NCBI RefSeq assembly: GCF_037572415.1
Contig: NZ_JBBHLB010000011.1
Location: 40,684 to 104,683, forward strand
Direction: 5' to 3'
Length of the DNA: 64,000 nt
Source of the DNA: Flavonifractor porci
GTDB lineage: Bacteria > Bacillota > Clostridia > Oscillospirales > Oscillospiraceae
Below the pieces are notes generated by a model. That model made no database searches and was not told the origin of the DNA. It was given only the letters and a program-made list of their open reading frames with translations. Positions 24,470 through 32,353 of this stretch are shown here, piece by piece. Every line of letters begins with the position of its first letter. The stretch's first letter is position 1. Position numbers and translations under genes: made by a program.

Positions 24470-24505
24470 CAAAAAGCGCCTTCGTCTCTTAAGAGACAAA
24501 GGCGC
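24470..24505 (-). terminator. T-box-controlled terminator
   Basis: 15-bp near-perfect stem GCGCCTTTGTCTCTT / AAGAGACGAAGGCGC followed by TTTTTGTTT on the minus strand. Confidence 0.9.
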
Positions 24506-24715
24506 ACACCTCTGCGGTACCACTCTCATTGTTCCGGGCATACCGGAACCACTCGACAGCCTGTAACGGGGCCAGCCGGGGCCGCTTACTCAGTTCGGCG
24601 GCCATGCTCAGAGGTGATTTTCCCGGCCCGTCCTGTCCGCCTTGCACCAAAATGGCGGCTCTCTGCGCAGGGTTGGGGGCGGTACTCGTCCTCGTCACAG
24701 CATGTTACAGATGAA
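24470..24715 (-). ncRNA. T-box riboswitch of ileS
   Basis: Minus-strand leader with the T-box core GAGTGGTACCGCAG (about 24530-24513), an opening GACGAGGACGAGTA stem I and a GAAAATCACCTCTGAGC segment whose ATC (24618-24616) is a likely isoleucine specifier. It is followed by the intrinsic terminator at 24505-24470. Uncharged tRNA-Ile pairing would favour the antiterminator and allow ileS transcription. The specifier assignment is inference; the T-box core is clear. Confidence 0.9.
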
Positions 24716-24720
24716 AATCA

Positions 24721-24752
24721 CTGGGAGACGCCCTTTTTCGGCGTCTCCCAGT
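24721..24752 (-). terminator. Hairpin after the glyoxalase-like gene
   Basis: 12-bp perfect stem CTGGGAGACGCC with its complement, 36 bases past the glyoxalase stop. Only a short T-run follows, so termination is likely but not strong. Confidence 0.5.
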
Positions 24753-24781
24753 ATCTTACCCGTTTGCAGGGCTTCTGTCAA
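24753..24781 (-). promoter_or_regulatory. Promoter of the T-box/ileS transcript
   Basis: Minus strand TTGACA (24781-24776), 17-base spacer, TAAGAT (24758-24753), just before the leader. Confidence 0.65.
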
Positions 24782-24787
24782 GGGGTT

Positions 24788-25147
24788 TTACCCCTTTTGC
24801 ATCAGCTGAACGGTAAGTCCGTCCGGACCGGTGAGGAAACAGAAGCGGACCCCCGGATGGGGCTCACGGATGGGGCTGGGGTTCAGTCCGGCGACCTCCG
24901 CCCGGGCCCGCTCCCCGTCCAGGTCGGCCACGGCGAAGCCCAGGGACAGGCCGGCATAGCGGACGTCAGAGCGGCCGGCGCCCTGGATCAGCTCCACGGC
25001 GGTCTCCCCCTCCCCGCCGGAGAGGAAGGCAAAGTGGGCGTCGCCCATGGAAAACCGGCGAAGGACCTTCAGCCCGGTCCAGTTTTCCAGAAAGGAGACG
25101 GAAGCCTCCAGATCGGTGACGTAAAGGGTGGTGTGCAGATAGTGCAT
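24788..25147 (-). CDS. Glyoxalase/bleomycin-resistance (VOC) family protein
   Basis: 119-aa single VOC-fold protein of the lactoylglutathione-lyase-like group: HYLHTTLYVTDLEASVSFLE at the N-terminus, ETAVELIQ in the middle, and GVRFCFLTGPDGLTVQLMQ at the C-terminus, with His and Glu ligand positions retained. Probable role in methylglyoxal detoxification or another metal-dependent isomerisation; not provable here. Start at the ATG at 25147, six bases after GGAGGT; an earlier ATG (25153) touches that site and is unlikely. Confidence 0.82.
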   Translation of the reverse strand: MHYLHTTLYVTDLEASVSFLENWTGLKVLRRFSMGDAHFAFLSGGEGETAVELIQGAGRSDVRYAGLSLGFAVADLDGERARAEVAGLNPSPIREPHPGVRFCFLTGPDGLTVQLMQKG

Positions 25148-25162
25148 GGTCATACCTCCAGA

Positions 25163-25198
25163 TAAAAAAGAGGCGCCGTGGAAAACCGCGGCGCCTTC
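25163..25198 (-). terminator. Terminator after divIVA
   Basis: GGCGCCGCGG stem with one mismatch, TTTT loop, followed by CTTTTTT on the minus strand. Confidence 0.75.
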
Positions 25199-25218
25199 CG
25201 TCATGGTTTGTGAGTGGT

Positions 25219-25947
25219 TCAGCGGATCTCGTAGTCCTTGCCGAACTGCAGGTTATCAAAGTCGATACGGCGGGTGGGCTCCTCCACCACGTCATCCTCG
25301 TCCTCCTCCGCAGGGGCGGCGGGGGCCTTCCGGCCGCTGAGTTCCATCAGCTCATCGTACAGGCTGCTCTCCTTGGCGCCCTCGGGGGCGGACAGGTCGG
25401 TGGTGTCCTCCTCCTGCTCCTTCTGGATGATCCGCTCCACATTCTCCTCAATGTCCCGGGCGGTGTCCCCCACCGGGTCCACGGATACAGGGGCGGCGGC
25501 GGTCACTTTAGACAGGCCGCTGAGGAAGTCCATCTCGTGCTGGTGGAGCTCCTTGAGCTTGCCCACATAGGCGGCGGTGGACTGCTGGGCGGCCACCAGG
25601 CGCATCTGCTCGTCCCGGATGGACTGCTGCAGCTCGGCAATGCGGGCCTTTGCGTCGGCCTCGGCGTTCTGCATCAGCTGGCTGCGCTTGGTCTCGGCCT
25701 CGGCCACCAGATCGTCCGCCATCTTCTGGGCGGTCATCAGGGCCTTGCGCATGGCGTCCTCGGTGGAGCGGTACTCCTCCACCTTCTCCACCAGCACCTT
25801 CATCTTGGCCTTCAGGGTGGCGTTTTCCTTGTAGAGGGTGGTGTAATCCGCCGTCAGGATATCCAGAAATTCGTCCACCATCGACATATTATATCCGTTA
25901 AACGCCTTGGTAAAGGCGTGTTCCGAAACTTCCTGCGGCGTAAGCAT
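25219..25947 (-). CDS. divIVA: Cell division / polar protein DivIVA
   Basis: 242-aa coiled-coil protein that binds curved membrane and marks poles and septa. The N-terminal lipid-binding domain (MLTPQEVSEHAFTKAFNGY, then VDEFLDILTADY) is typical, with a long coiled coil from about 35 to 160 and an acidic disordered C-terminus ending in a short DNLQFGKDYEIR segment. Downstream of sepF with the sepF tail-duplication element between them. The ATG follows AGGGGGAAT. Confidence 0.92.
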   Translation of the reverse strand: MLTPQEVSEHAFTKAFNGYNMSMVDEFLDILTADYTTLYKENATLKAKMKVLVEKVEEYRSTEDAMRKALMTAQKMADDLVAEAETKRSQLMQNAEADAKARIAELQQSIRDEQMRLVAAQQSTAAYVGKLKELHQHEMDFLSGLSKVTAAAPVSVDPVGDTARDIEENVERIIQKEQEEDTTDLSAPEGAKESSLYDELMELSGRKAPAAPAEEDEDDVVEEPTRRIDFDNLQFGKDYEIR

Positions 25948-25993
25948 AGGTTGATTCCCCCTGATTTTTTGTGTCTTATACAGATTTTTGAAG

Positions 25994-26014
25994 GGGCGGG
26001 TCTGGGACCCGCCC
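25994..26014. repeat. REP-like palindrome downstream of the sepF element
   Basis: GGGCGGGTC-TGG-GACCCGCCC with a flanking AAGG and GGCGG, similar in form to the GTAGGGGC family. Confidence 0.6.
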
Positions 26015-26024
26015 GGCGGCTATG

Positions 26025-26235
26025 TTAGAAATACAGCCCGTTGTTCTCCAGCTCGTCGATGAGATCGCCCAGAATGTCCGCCCCACCCGATGCTGCGTAT
26101 CGTGCGGGGACCCCGTTTTTAAATCTGCTCGGGCGAAATGAATTCGCCCGGCATCAAGGTTTTTGCTGCGCAAAAACGCTTGGGACGCCGGACTCCCGGC
26201 GGGACAACGTGGACGTTGTTCTCCAGAGACCGGGT
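26025..26235 (-). repeat. Multi-hairpin element with recoded copy of the sepF tail
   Basis: Lies directly after the sepF stop, on the sepF strand. 26080-26235 holds hairpins GTTTTTGCGCAGCAAAAAC, CGGGCGAA-TTCAT-TTCGCCCG and GGGGTCCCC. 26025-26079 is a second copy of the last 18 sepF codons plus stop with four differences in 55 bases, all synonymous. Offset to the gene copy is 211 bp. A 13-base third fragment of the tail (26214-26226) is also present. Related elements follow mutL and dtd. Confidence 0.9.
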
Positions 26236-26745
26236 TTAGAAATACAGCCCGTTGTTCTCCAACTCATCAATGAGATCGCCCAGGATGTCCACGTTGTAGG
26301 GCGTGATGATGTAAGTGGAGATGGCCACCTTCTTGATCTTGCCCTCGTTGGCGTAGGCCACGCCGGACAGGAAGTCCAGCAGGCGGCGGGCAATGTCCTT
26401 GTTGGTGGACTCCAGGTTGAGGACCACGGTGCGCTTTTCGCGCAGATGGTCGGCGATCTCGCTGGCGTTCTCAAAGCGCTCGGGCTTCACCAGCACCACC
26501 TGCAGCTGGGTGGTGGTGTGGATGTTGACCACCTTGTTGCTGCGGCGCTCGTTATCCAGGGAATAGAGGCTGCCGGTGGACTCGGAAACGGCCTGGCTCT
26601 TGGCGCTCTTGCGCTCCAGACGGTCGCCGCCGGTGCGGTCCATCCGCTCACTGCGGGAGACAGGCTCGAAGTCGTCCTCGTAGTCGTCCTCCGGCTCGTC
26701 CTCATAGGGGCGGGCCAGCCGCCGCAGCTCATCAAACAATCCCAT
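26236..26745 (-). CDS. sepF: Cell division protein SepF
   Basis: 169-aa FtsZ-membrane linker. N-terminal amphipathic helix MGLFDELRRLARPY, acidic/basic linker (about 15-70), then the SepF dimer domain (about 72-169; VVNIHTTTQLQVVLVKPERF, REKRTVVLNLESTNKDIARR, LLDFLSGVAYANEGKIKKVA). In the yggS-sepF-divIVA order typical of Gram-positives. GGAGGT upstream. Its last 18 codons occur again 211 bp downstream with synonymous changes. Confidence 0.96.
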   Translation of the reverse strand: MGLFDELRRLARPYEDEPEDDYEDDFEPVSRSERMDRTGGDRLERKSAKSQAVSESTGSLYSLDNERRSNKVVNIHTTTQLQVVLVKPERFENASEIADHLREKRTVVLNLESTNKDIARRLLDFLSGVAYANEGKIKKVAISTYIITPYNVDILGDLIDELENNGLYF

Positions 26746-26769
26746 ATTCGGTTACCTCCTGAATCATAA

Positions 26770-27477
26770 TCAAGCTTTATGCATGGGAGGGCGGGGGCCG
26801 AACAGGGCGGTGCCTACGCGCACCAGGGTAGCGCCCTCGCGGACGGCGTCCTCATAATCGCCGCTCATTCCCATAGAAAGACAGTCGATTGTGGTTCCAT
26901 TATCCGACATCTTGTCTCTTATGTCAACAAAAAGCTGACGCATTTTTGCAAAAAAGGGCCGGTTTCCGTCCGGTCCCTCCGCCACCGGAGGGATGGCCAT
27001 CAGTCCCCGCAGATTCACATGGGGGCAGGCGGCCGCTTTCTGGGCCAGAGCGGGCAGCTGGTCGGGGGAAATGCCGCTTTTGGACTCCTCCCCGCCGATG
27101 TTGATCTCCAGCAGGATGTCCTGCACCAGGTCCAGCTTGGCGGCCTGAGCCTCGATGGCGTCCAGCAGGTGCTCCGAGCCTACCGACTCAATGAGATCCA
27201 CCCGGCCCACCACCTGTTTGACCTTGTTGGTCTGGAGATGGCCGATGAAGTGAAGGGCGGCCCCGGCATAGGCGTCGTCATCCAGATGGGCGGTCATCTC
27301 CTGGACCCGGTTCTCTCCGCAGATGGTGACGCCGGCGGCGATGGCCTGCCGGATGGTATCCGAGGTCTGAACCTTGGTGGCGGCCACCAGGGTGATCTCG
27401 GACGGGTCCCGGCCCACCTCACGGGCCGCGGCGGCGATGTTGGCCTTGACCTGCGCTACTTTCTCTTCCAGGGACAT
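26770..27477 (-). CDS. YggS-family pyridoxal-phosphate homeostasis protein
   Basis: 235-aa PLP-binding TIM-barrel protein (YggS/YlmE/PROSC). The Lys that binds PLP is in ITLVAATKVQTSDTIRQAI (about 30-48). Other conserved parts are GENRVQEM, HFIGHLQTNKVKQVV, LEINIGGEESKSG and CLSMGMSGDYEDAV. It buffers PLP and has no known catalytic reaction. ATG at 27477 with GGAGGT eight bases upstream. Standard neighbour of sepF. Confidence 0.94.
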   Translation of the reverse strand: MSLEEKVAQVKANIAAAAREVGRDPSEITLVAATKVQTSDTIRQAIAAGVTICGENRVQEMTAHLDDDAYAGAALHFIGHLQTNKVKQVVGRVDLIESVGSEHLLDAIEAQAAKLDLVQDILLEINIGGEESKSGISPDQLPALAQKAAACPHVNLRGLMAIPPVAEGPDGNRPFFAKMRQLFVDIRDKMSDNGTTIDCLSMGMSGDYEDAVREGATLVRVGTALFGPRPPMHKA

Positions 27478-27554
27478 GATAGGCACCTCCAAAAAATACA
27501 CACATAATAAGGCAAAACCGCCTGCGCGTCTTGGGCGCAGAGGGATCGTCCAAA

Positions 27555-28841
27555 CTAATCAATGACCTTGCCGTCATACAGCTGGCCGGAGGAGATGATG
27601 ATCTGGTCGCCCGCCCGCAGGGCCTTTTTGGCCTGAGAGGGGGCGGAGTCGGTGACAGGGGTCACCAAAAGGTAGTTTTCCTCCTCGGCCACCACCTGTA
27701 CCTGCTTGCGTTCAGCCCGCTGGCCCACCAGAGCGTAAACGCAGGTCATGTTGACCTGCTTTTCTTCCCCGGTCTCGCTGTCGGTGACGGTCTGCTGCTC
27801 CACCCGCAGGGCCTCCTTGGGCAGGCGGATACCCGAGGTGGTGTCAAAGACCAGTTCCACGGTCTGCCGCCGCAGCAGGGTGGTGTCGGACAGGAACTTG
27901 TCGGTGGACAGCACCGCCACCACCTGCCCGTCGGCCGGGTCGCCCAGCCGCTCCACCTTCATGTACACCTCTCCCGACCAGTCCCGGGAAAAGCGGACGG
28001 TGATGCTCCGCCCCTCCACCAGCCGGGCGGCGTCCGCCTCCGGCAGGGTGCAGGCAAAGTACCAGGTGGAGTTGGTGATGAGCTTACCGATGGCGGAGGT
28101 GTCCTCCGCCGGCTTCTGGCTGGACAGGTCCTTCAGCTGGGCGGGGGTGAGGGTCTCCAGCATGGCCGGAGTAATCAGGCTTTCATATCCGTCCACCAGA
28201 CCGGAAAAGGTGCCCGACTGGGCGGCAGTCACCCGGCTGGTGCTCTGGGAGGCCTGGGCCGTAAGGGAAGCGATCTGGGCATTGACGCTGTCCAGAGAGG
28301 CCTGGAGGGCGGCGGTGGAATCCTCTCCCTCCGTACCAAAGGTGTAACTGCGCTTGTAAACCAGGCTCTTCAGGTCCATGGTCTGGCTCTCCAGCCCGGT
28401 AAGGTCGCCGGAGGCGGCCGCTCCCCGCAGGTTGGCGATGGAATCGGCCACCCGGTCGCTGAGCTGGGCGGAGTCGCCGCTGCCGCCGGTCTGAGCCAGG
28501 GCATATTCCAGCTGCTCCTGCTCCAGCATCAGCTGCTGGAGGGTGGACCGCTGGGCAAGGCCGGCGTCGCTCTGGTAGAGCAGGGCCACCGTCTCGCCCC
28601 GGCTCACCTTCTCTCCCTCCTGGGGCAGGACCTCCACCGTGCCCCCCTGGCCGGGCAGGACGGTCTCCTGCCGGACCAGAAAGCCGGTGGTCTCCACACT
28701 GTCGCTGACGGTATAGGTATAGGCCAGCACCGTGGGATAGAGTTCCCGCAGGCTGCGCAGGGCGGAGACCCCGATGGAAATAAGTACCGCGGCCAGTACC
28801 AGCAGCATCACGATGCGGGCATTCAAAGAACCTTGCTTCAT
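27555..28841 (-). CDS. HlyD-like membrane fusion / adaptor protein
   Basis: 428-aa protein with one N-terminal membrane helix (about 9-28, ARIVMLLVLAAVLISIGVSA), then a split biotinyl-lipoyl-like domain (VETTGFLVRQETVLPGQGGT, VEVLPQEGEKVSRGETVALL), a coiled-coil hairpin (about 90-240) and a beta domain near the C-terminus. This type lies beside hfq/yggS/sepF in many clostridia, apparently not paired with an exporter. Function unknown; a cell-envelope or division role is suggested only by the neighbours. AAAGGAG before the ATG; 14 bp after hfq. Confidence 0.8.
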   Translation of the reverse strand: MKQGSLNARIVMLLVLAAVLISIGVSALRSLRELYPTVLAYTYTVSDSVETTGFLVRQETVLPGQGGTVEVLPQEGEKVSRGETVALLYQSDAGLAQRSTLQQLMLEQEQLEYALAQTGGSGDSAQLSDRVADSIANLRGAAASGDLTGLESQTMDLKSLVYKRSYTFGTEGEDSTAALQASLDSVNAQIASLTAQASQSTSRVTAAQSGTFSGLVDGYESLITPAMLETLTPAQLKDLSSQKPAEDTSAIGKLITNSTWYFACTLPEADAARLVEGRSITVRFSRDWSGEVYMKVERLGDPADGQVVAVLSTDKFLSDTTLLRRQTVELVFDTTSGIRLPKEALRVEQQTVTDSETGEEKQVNMTCVYALVGQRAERKQVQVVAEEENYLLVTPVTDSAPSQAKKALRAGDQIIISSGQLYDGKVID

Positions 28842-28855
28842 AGGCGCTCCTTTGG

Positions 28856-29092
28856 TCAGTCGCCACGCTCCTCCCGCTCCAGAGAGACGGCCCGTTCGGG
28901 CACAATGGTGGAGATGGCGTGCTTGTAGATCACCTGCTGCTTGTCCCCCGTCATAAGTACCACCACAAAGGCGTCATAGCCCACGATCTGGCCTTTCAGC
29001 TGATAGCCGTTCATCAAAAAGGTGGTGACGTTGGCATGGGTCCGCCGGGCGCGGAGCAGGAACAGGTCTTGCAGGTTGGGTGTCTTTTGCAT
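28856..29092 (-). CDS. hfq: RNA chaperone Hfq
   Basis: 78-aa Sm-like hexameric RNA chaperone. Sm1 motif NLQDLFLLRARRTHANVTTF with LMNGYQLKGQIVGYDAFVVV, and Sm2 motif QQVIYKHAISTIVP, are complete. The Gln and Phe residues of the A-rich binding face are present. ATG at 29092 with AAAAAGGAG upstream; an in-frame ATG at 29179 would add 29 residues not found in the family. In most related genomes miaA lies between mutL and hfq; here it is absent. Confidence 0.95.
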   Translation of the reverse strand: MQKTPNLQDLFLLRARRTHANVTTFLMNGYQLKGQIVGYDAFVVVLMTGDKQQVIYKHAISTIVPERAVSLEREERGD

Positions 29093-29204
29093 ATGGATGC
29101 ACTCCTTTTTCTCTGAGATACATCCAATATATACCAATTGCTGGAAATGTTTTGTCGGATGTTGGGGAAGGGAGCACATTTCCCGGGACGAGTTTACATA
29201 CCTG

Positions 29205-29318
29205 CCTTCCCCCTCGGGAGGAAGGTGGCCCGCAGGGCCGGATGAGGGGGCGTGGGTAAGAAGGAACCCCTCATCAGTCAGCCTATGGCTGCCAGCTTCC
29301 CCCCACCGGGGGGAAGCT
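29205..29318. repeat. REP-like doublet downstream of the mutL element
   Basis: CCTTCCCCC-TC-GGGAGGAAGG (29205-29225) and AGCTTCCCCCC...GGGGGGAAGCT (29294-29318), with the same spacer words as 24341-24455. It abuts the duplicated mutL stop codon. Confidence 0.85.
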
Positions 29319-29525
29319 TACGCCCGTCCGAATCGCTTCTCAATCTGCTGGCGGGTCAATTCTATCGCAACCGGCCTGCCATGGGGGCAATACTTGTGCC
29401 CCAGCGGGCAGGCCCGCCGGGGACCCCCGATGATTTTACATCCTCGGGCGAAGTGAATTCGCCCTGCGGCAAGGTTTTGCTGCGCAAAACGCTTGGACGC
29501 GCCGACGGCGCGCACAAGGTCAAGT
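29318..29525 (-). repeat. Multi-hairpin element with recoded copy of the mutL tail
   Basis: On the mutL strand after its stop: a CGCGCC/GGCGCG hairpin, CCAAGCGTTTTGCGCAGC hairpin, GGGCGAA-TTCAC-TTCGCCC, GGGGTCCCC and a GCGGGC/GCCCGC hairpin (29525-29397), then a second copy of the last 26 codons of mutL (29396-29318). The two 79-base copies differ at eight bases, all synonymous. Offset 208 bp. Confidence 0.9.
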
Positions 29526-31523
29526 TTATGCTCTGCCGAACCGTTTTTCAATCTGTTGGCGGGTCAATTCTATCGCAACCGGCCTGCCATGGGGGCAATA
29601 CTTGACCGTGCCCGCCATGACGGCACGGGCTACCTTGAGCAGTTCGGCCTCCCCGTTTTTCTGGCCCCCCTTGATGGCCGCCTTGCAGGCCATGGTGTGG
29701 AGGAGGGCGTCCCGGGCGCTGTCCGGGTCGGCGGTGCCGCAGGTAATGAGCCTGCCCGCCAGCTCCAGCAGCACGTCGGGAATGGCGGCGGCGTCCACGT
29801 CGTCGGGGGCGGCGCGCACGATGATGGCCCCGCCGCCAAAGTCCTCCGCCTCAAAGCCAAAGCGCTCCAGCAGGGGCAGCTGAGCCAGCAGCGCGGCCCC
29901 CTCCTCCGCCGGAGGGGTAAAGACCACCGGGGTCAGGAGGGTCTGGACCATGGGGGTGTACCCCGCCGCCTTCAGGCGGTCAAAGTTCATCCGCTCATGG
30001 GCGGCGTGCTTATCGATGAGGAGCACCTTGTCCCCCTGCTCCACGATGATGTAGGTGTTTAAGACCTCCCCCGCCATGCGCCAAGGTGTTTCTTCCGGCT
30101 CAGGTTGGATGGGAGTCTGGGGCTCCACAGGGGGGACGGTGGGAGTGGGTTCCTTCTCGACCGTAGGGGCGACCCTTGTGGTCGCCCGCGGAGCCTCGGG
30201 AGATACCTCCACAGGCGGGGTGGTTTTGGCCGGGATGGGCCGCTCCGGGACCGTAGGGGCGCACAGTGTGCGCCCGCCGTCGGACAGGGCGGTGGAGGGA
30301 CTCCCGGGCGCGCGCTGCGCGCCCATACAGGCGGGGGCCGCCTGCACAGGCTGAGCGGTTTGGGCAGGCCGGGCGGTAAAATCATGGAGGGCCAGGGACG
30401 ACGCGGGCTTGCTTGCCGTCTTGCGGAACTGCTCCGCCGTCATGGTGCGGAAGGTGGTCTGGTGGGGGGGCACCGTGTCCTGGGCCGCCTTGGGAGCCAG
30501 CCGGGGGCTGTCCCCCAGGGCGGAGGGCCGGGACCGGTCAGCCTCCAGGGTGGATTTTACGGCGTAATACACCGCGTCAAACACCTTTTTATCGCTGCCG
30601 AACTTGACCTCCTGCTTGGTGGGGTGGACGTTCACGTCCACGGCGTTGAGCTTGGTGGTGAGATGGAGGACGCAGCCGGGGAACTTGCCCACCATCTTCT
30701 GGTTGGCGTAGGCCTCCTCCAGGGCGGCCATCATGGTGCGGCTCTTTACATACCGGCCGTTGACGAAGAAGTGCTGATAGCCCCGGGTGCCCCGGCAGCA
30801 GGTGGGCAGGGACACAAAGCCGGTGACCGTCATATCCTCCCCGGAGCCCTTCACCGGGGTAAAGCCCAGAGCCAGGTCACGGCCCAGCACGGCGTACAGG
30901 GCGGACTGGAGCTTGCCGTCGCCGGGGGTGAGCAGGTCCTGCTTGCCGTCCCGGAGGAACTTGATGCTCACCTCCGGGTGGGACAGGGCCAGCCGCTGGA
31001 TCATGGCAAAGCAGGCGGCGCTCTCGGCGGAGTCCTTCTTCATGAACTTGAGCCGGGCGGGGGTGTTGTAAAACAGGTCCTTCACCACCATGGTGGTGCC
31101 CTGGGGACAGCCCGCCTCCTCCTGACTCACCACCACGCCTGCCTCCAGAGAGAGGGCGGTGCCCAGGGGGGCATCAGCGGGGCGGGTGAGCAGCTCCATC
31201 CGGGACACGGCGGAGATGGCGGCCAGAGCCTCGCCCCGGAAGCCCAGGGTGCCGATGGCCTCCAGGTCGTATTCGGTGCGCAGCTTGCTGGTGGCGTGGC
31301 GGAGGAAGGCGGTGGGGGCCTCGTCGGCGGCAATGCCGCAGCCGTTGTCGGTGACCCGGATCAGGGTCATGCCCCCGTGCTGGATCTCCACCGTCAGCTT
31401 GTCGGCCCCGGCGTCAATGGCGTTTTCCATCAGTTCCTTTACCACGGAGGCGGGCCGCTCCACCACCTCGCCGGCGGCAATCAGATCGGCCACATGGGAG
31501 TCAAGTTGTTGGATGTGAGGCAT
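29526..31523 (-). CDS. mutL: DNA mismatch repair protein MutL
   Basis: 665-aa mismatch-repair mediator. N-terminal GHKL ATPase with VVKELMENAIDAGAD, DNGCGI and GFRGEALAAIS (residues 1-330), then a linker (about 340-480), then the C-terminal endonuclease domain with LLIDKHAAHERMNFD (DQHA-type motif, here DKHA), ACKAAIKGG, and CPHGRP near the end. The linker is unusual: three in-frame REP-like palindromes encode parts of it (near MGAQRAP, GGRTLCAPTVP and PRATTRVAPTVE). Its last 26 codons are duplicated downstream. Part of the miaB-mutS-mutL cluster. Confidence 0.96.
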   Translation of the reverse strand: MPHIQQLDSHVADLIAAGEVVERPASVVKELMENAIDAGADKLTVEIQHGGMTLIRVTDNGCGIAADEAPTAFLRHATSKLRTEYDLEAIGTLGFRGEALAAISAVSRMELLTRPADAPLGTALSLEAGVVVSQEEAGCPQGTTMVVKDLFYNTPARLKFMKKDSAESAACFAMIQRLALSHPEVSIKFLRDGKQDLLTPGDGKLQSALYAVLGRDLALGFTPVKGSGEDMTVTGFVSLPTCCRGTRGYQHFFVNGRYVKSRTMMAALEEAYANQKMVGKFPGCVLHLTTKLNAVDVNVHPTKQEVKFGSDKKVFDAVYYAVKSTLEADRSRPSALGDSPRLAPKAAQDTVPPHQTTFRTMTAEQFRKTASKPASSLALHDFTARPAQTAQPVQAAPACMGAQRAPGSPSTALSDGGRTLCAPTVPERPIPAKTTPPVEVSPEAPRATTRVAPTVEKEPTPTVPPVEPQTPIQPEPEETPWRMAGEVLNTYIIVEQGDKVLLIDKHAAHERMNFDRLKAAGYTPMVQTLLTPVVFTPPAEEGAALLAQLPLLERFGFEAEDFGGGAIIVRAAPDDVDAAAIPDVLLELAGRLITCGTADPDSARDALLHTMACKAAIKGGQKNGEAELLKVARAVMAGTVKYCPHGRPVAIELTRQQIEKRFGRA
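30163..30324 (-). repeat. Three REP-like palindromes inside the mutL linker
   Basis: Plus-strand GTAGGGGCGACC...GGTCGCCC at 30163-30190, GTAGGGGCGCAC-AGT-GTGCGCCC at 30253-30280, and GGGCGCGC-GCT-GCGCGCCC at 30306-30324. All three keep the mutL reading frame open. The first two match the intergenic GTAGGGGC family. Confidence 0.8.
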
Positions 31524-31552
31524 AGGATACCTGCTTTCTGAATGGAGAGATA

Positions 31553-31618
31553 ACGGGCGGTCCGGGAGGCCCGCCCCTACATCGTTGGAAGTAGGGGGCG
31601 GCGTCCCCGACGCCCCGT
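31553..31618. repeat. Inverted REP-like doublet between mutL and CPBP gene
   Basis: GGGCGG...CCGCCCCTAC (31553-31580) and GTAGGGGGCGGCG...CGCCCC (31591-31618) face each other across 10 bases, as in BIME-like pairs. Confidence 0.8.
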
Positions 31619-31622
31619 GGGA

Positions 31623-32324
31623 TCAGTGCAGCGCCCCCAGCAGCGTAAAAGCGTTGAGGGCCATATGGAGGGCGATGGCACTCCAGATGGAGCCGCCCCG
31701 GTCGTAGCACCAGGCCAGCGCCAGAGCCATGGGGGCATACTGGATCATCAACAGCAGATACCGCAGGTCCACCACCCCAAAGGCATACACAAAGGGGATG
31801 GCACAGTAGAAGGCGTAGAGGACCGCCGACAGCACATAGCCCAGAGGCCGGCTGTAATTGCGGACCGAGCCGAAGAGCAGTCCCCGGAACAGGGGCTCCT
31901 CCACCAGGGGCATGAGCACCACCAGGATAAAGACGGTGGCGGCGGGGGCGAAGTAGTATTGCTCGGGGTAGCTCATCAGGTTGGGGTTCTGCACCGGCAG
32001 GGGGATGAGGCCCACCAGGAAGGAGAGCACCTCGGCTCCCACCAGGCCGGTGACAAAGGCGAACAGGTTCTCCGGCAGCCAGTCCAGCAGCAGCCGGAAG
32101 CCGGTTTTCAGGAAGGACCAAAACACCAGGAAGATGAGGGAGGCAATGATGAGGTAGTACACCACGTTGGCCTCGGCCACCGGGAACTCCCCCTGATAGG
32201 AGCGCTGGACCCAGCCCATCAGCCAGGGAAAGAGAAACACATACAGGGCGAAAAAGACCCAGCCCCGGTAACATTCCGCCCGGGTGATCTGGGGCCGCCA
32301 GGGGCGGCGCCGTCCGGTGAGCAT
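31623..32324 (-). CDS. CPBP-family intramembrane metalloprotease
   Basis: 233-aa membrane protein with about seven helices. Motif 1 VEEPLFRGLLFGSVRN supplies the paired Glu and Arg, and the C-terminal HMALNAFTLLG supplies a His ligand; the middle motif is less clear. Related to CAAX prenyl endopeptidases and bacteriocin-immunity Abi proteins; the target is unknown. Lies between mutS and mutL, but nothing links it to repair. GGAGG before the ATG. Confidence 0.86.
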   Translation of the reverse strand: MLTGRRRPWRPQITRAECYRGWVFFALYVFLFPWLMGWVQRSYQGEFPVAEANVVYYLIIASLIFLVFWSFLKTGFRLLLDWLPENLFAFVTGLVGAEVLSFLVGLIPLPVQNPNLMSYPEQYYFAPAATVFILVVLMPLVEEPLFRGLLFGSVRNYSRPLGYVLSAVLYAFYCAIPFVYAFGVVDLRYLLLMIQYAPMALALAWCYDRGGSIWSAIALHMALNAFTLLGALH

Positions 32325-32353
32325 GGTGTGTTCCTCCTTTTTTGTGGTTGGTT

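Noticed and set aside
24721..24752. Part of the ileS T-box
   Set aside because: The hairpin lies at or before the predicted transcription start, so it more likely ends the glyoxalase transcript.
29318..29551. Possible separate 77-residue minus-strand gene after mutL
   Set aside because: The frame is the hairpin element read through into the duplicated mutL tail; no ribosome site.
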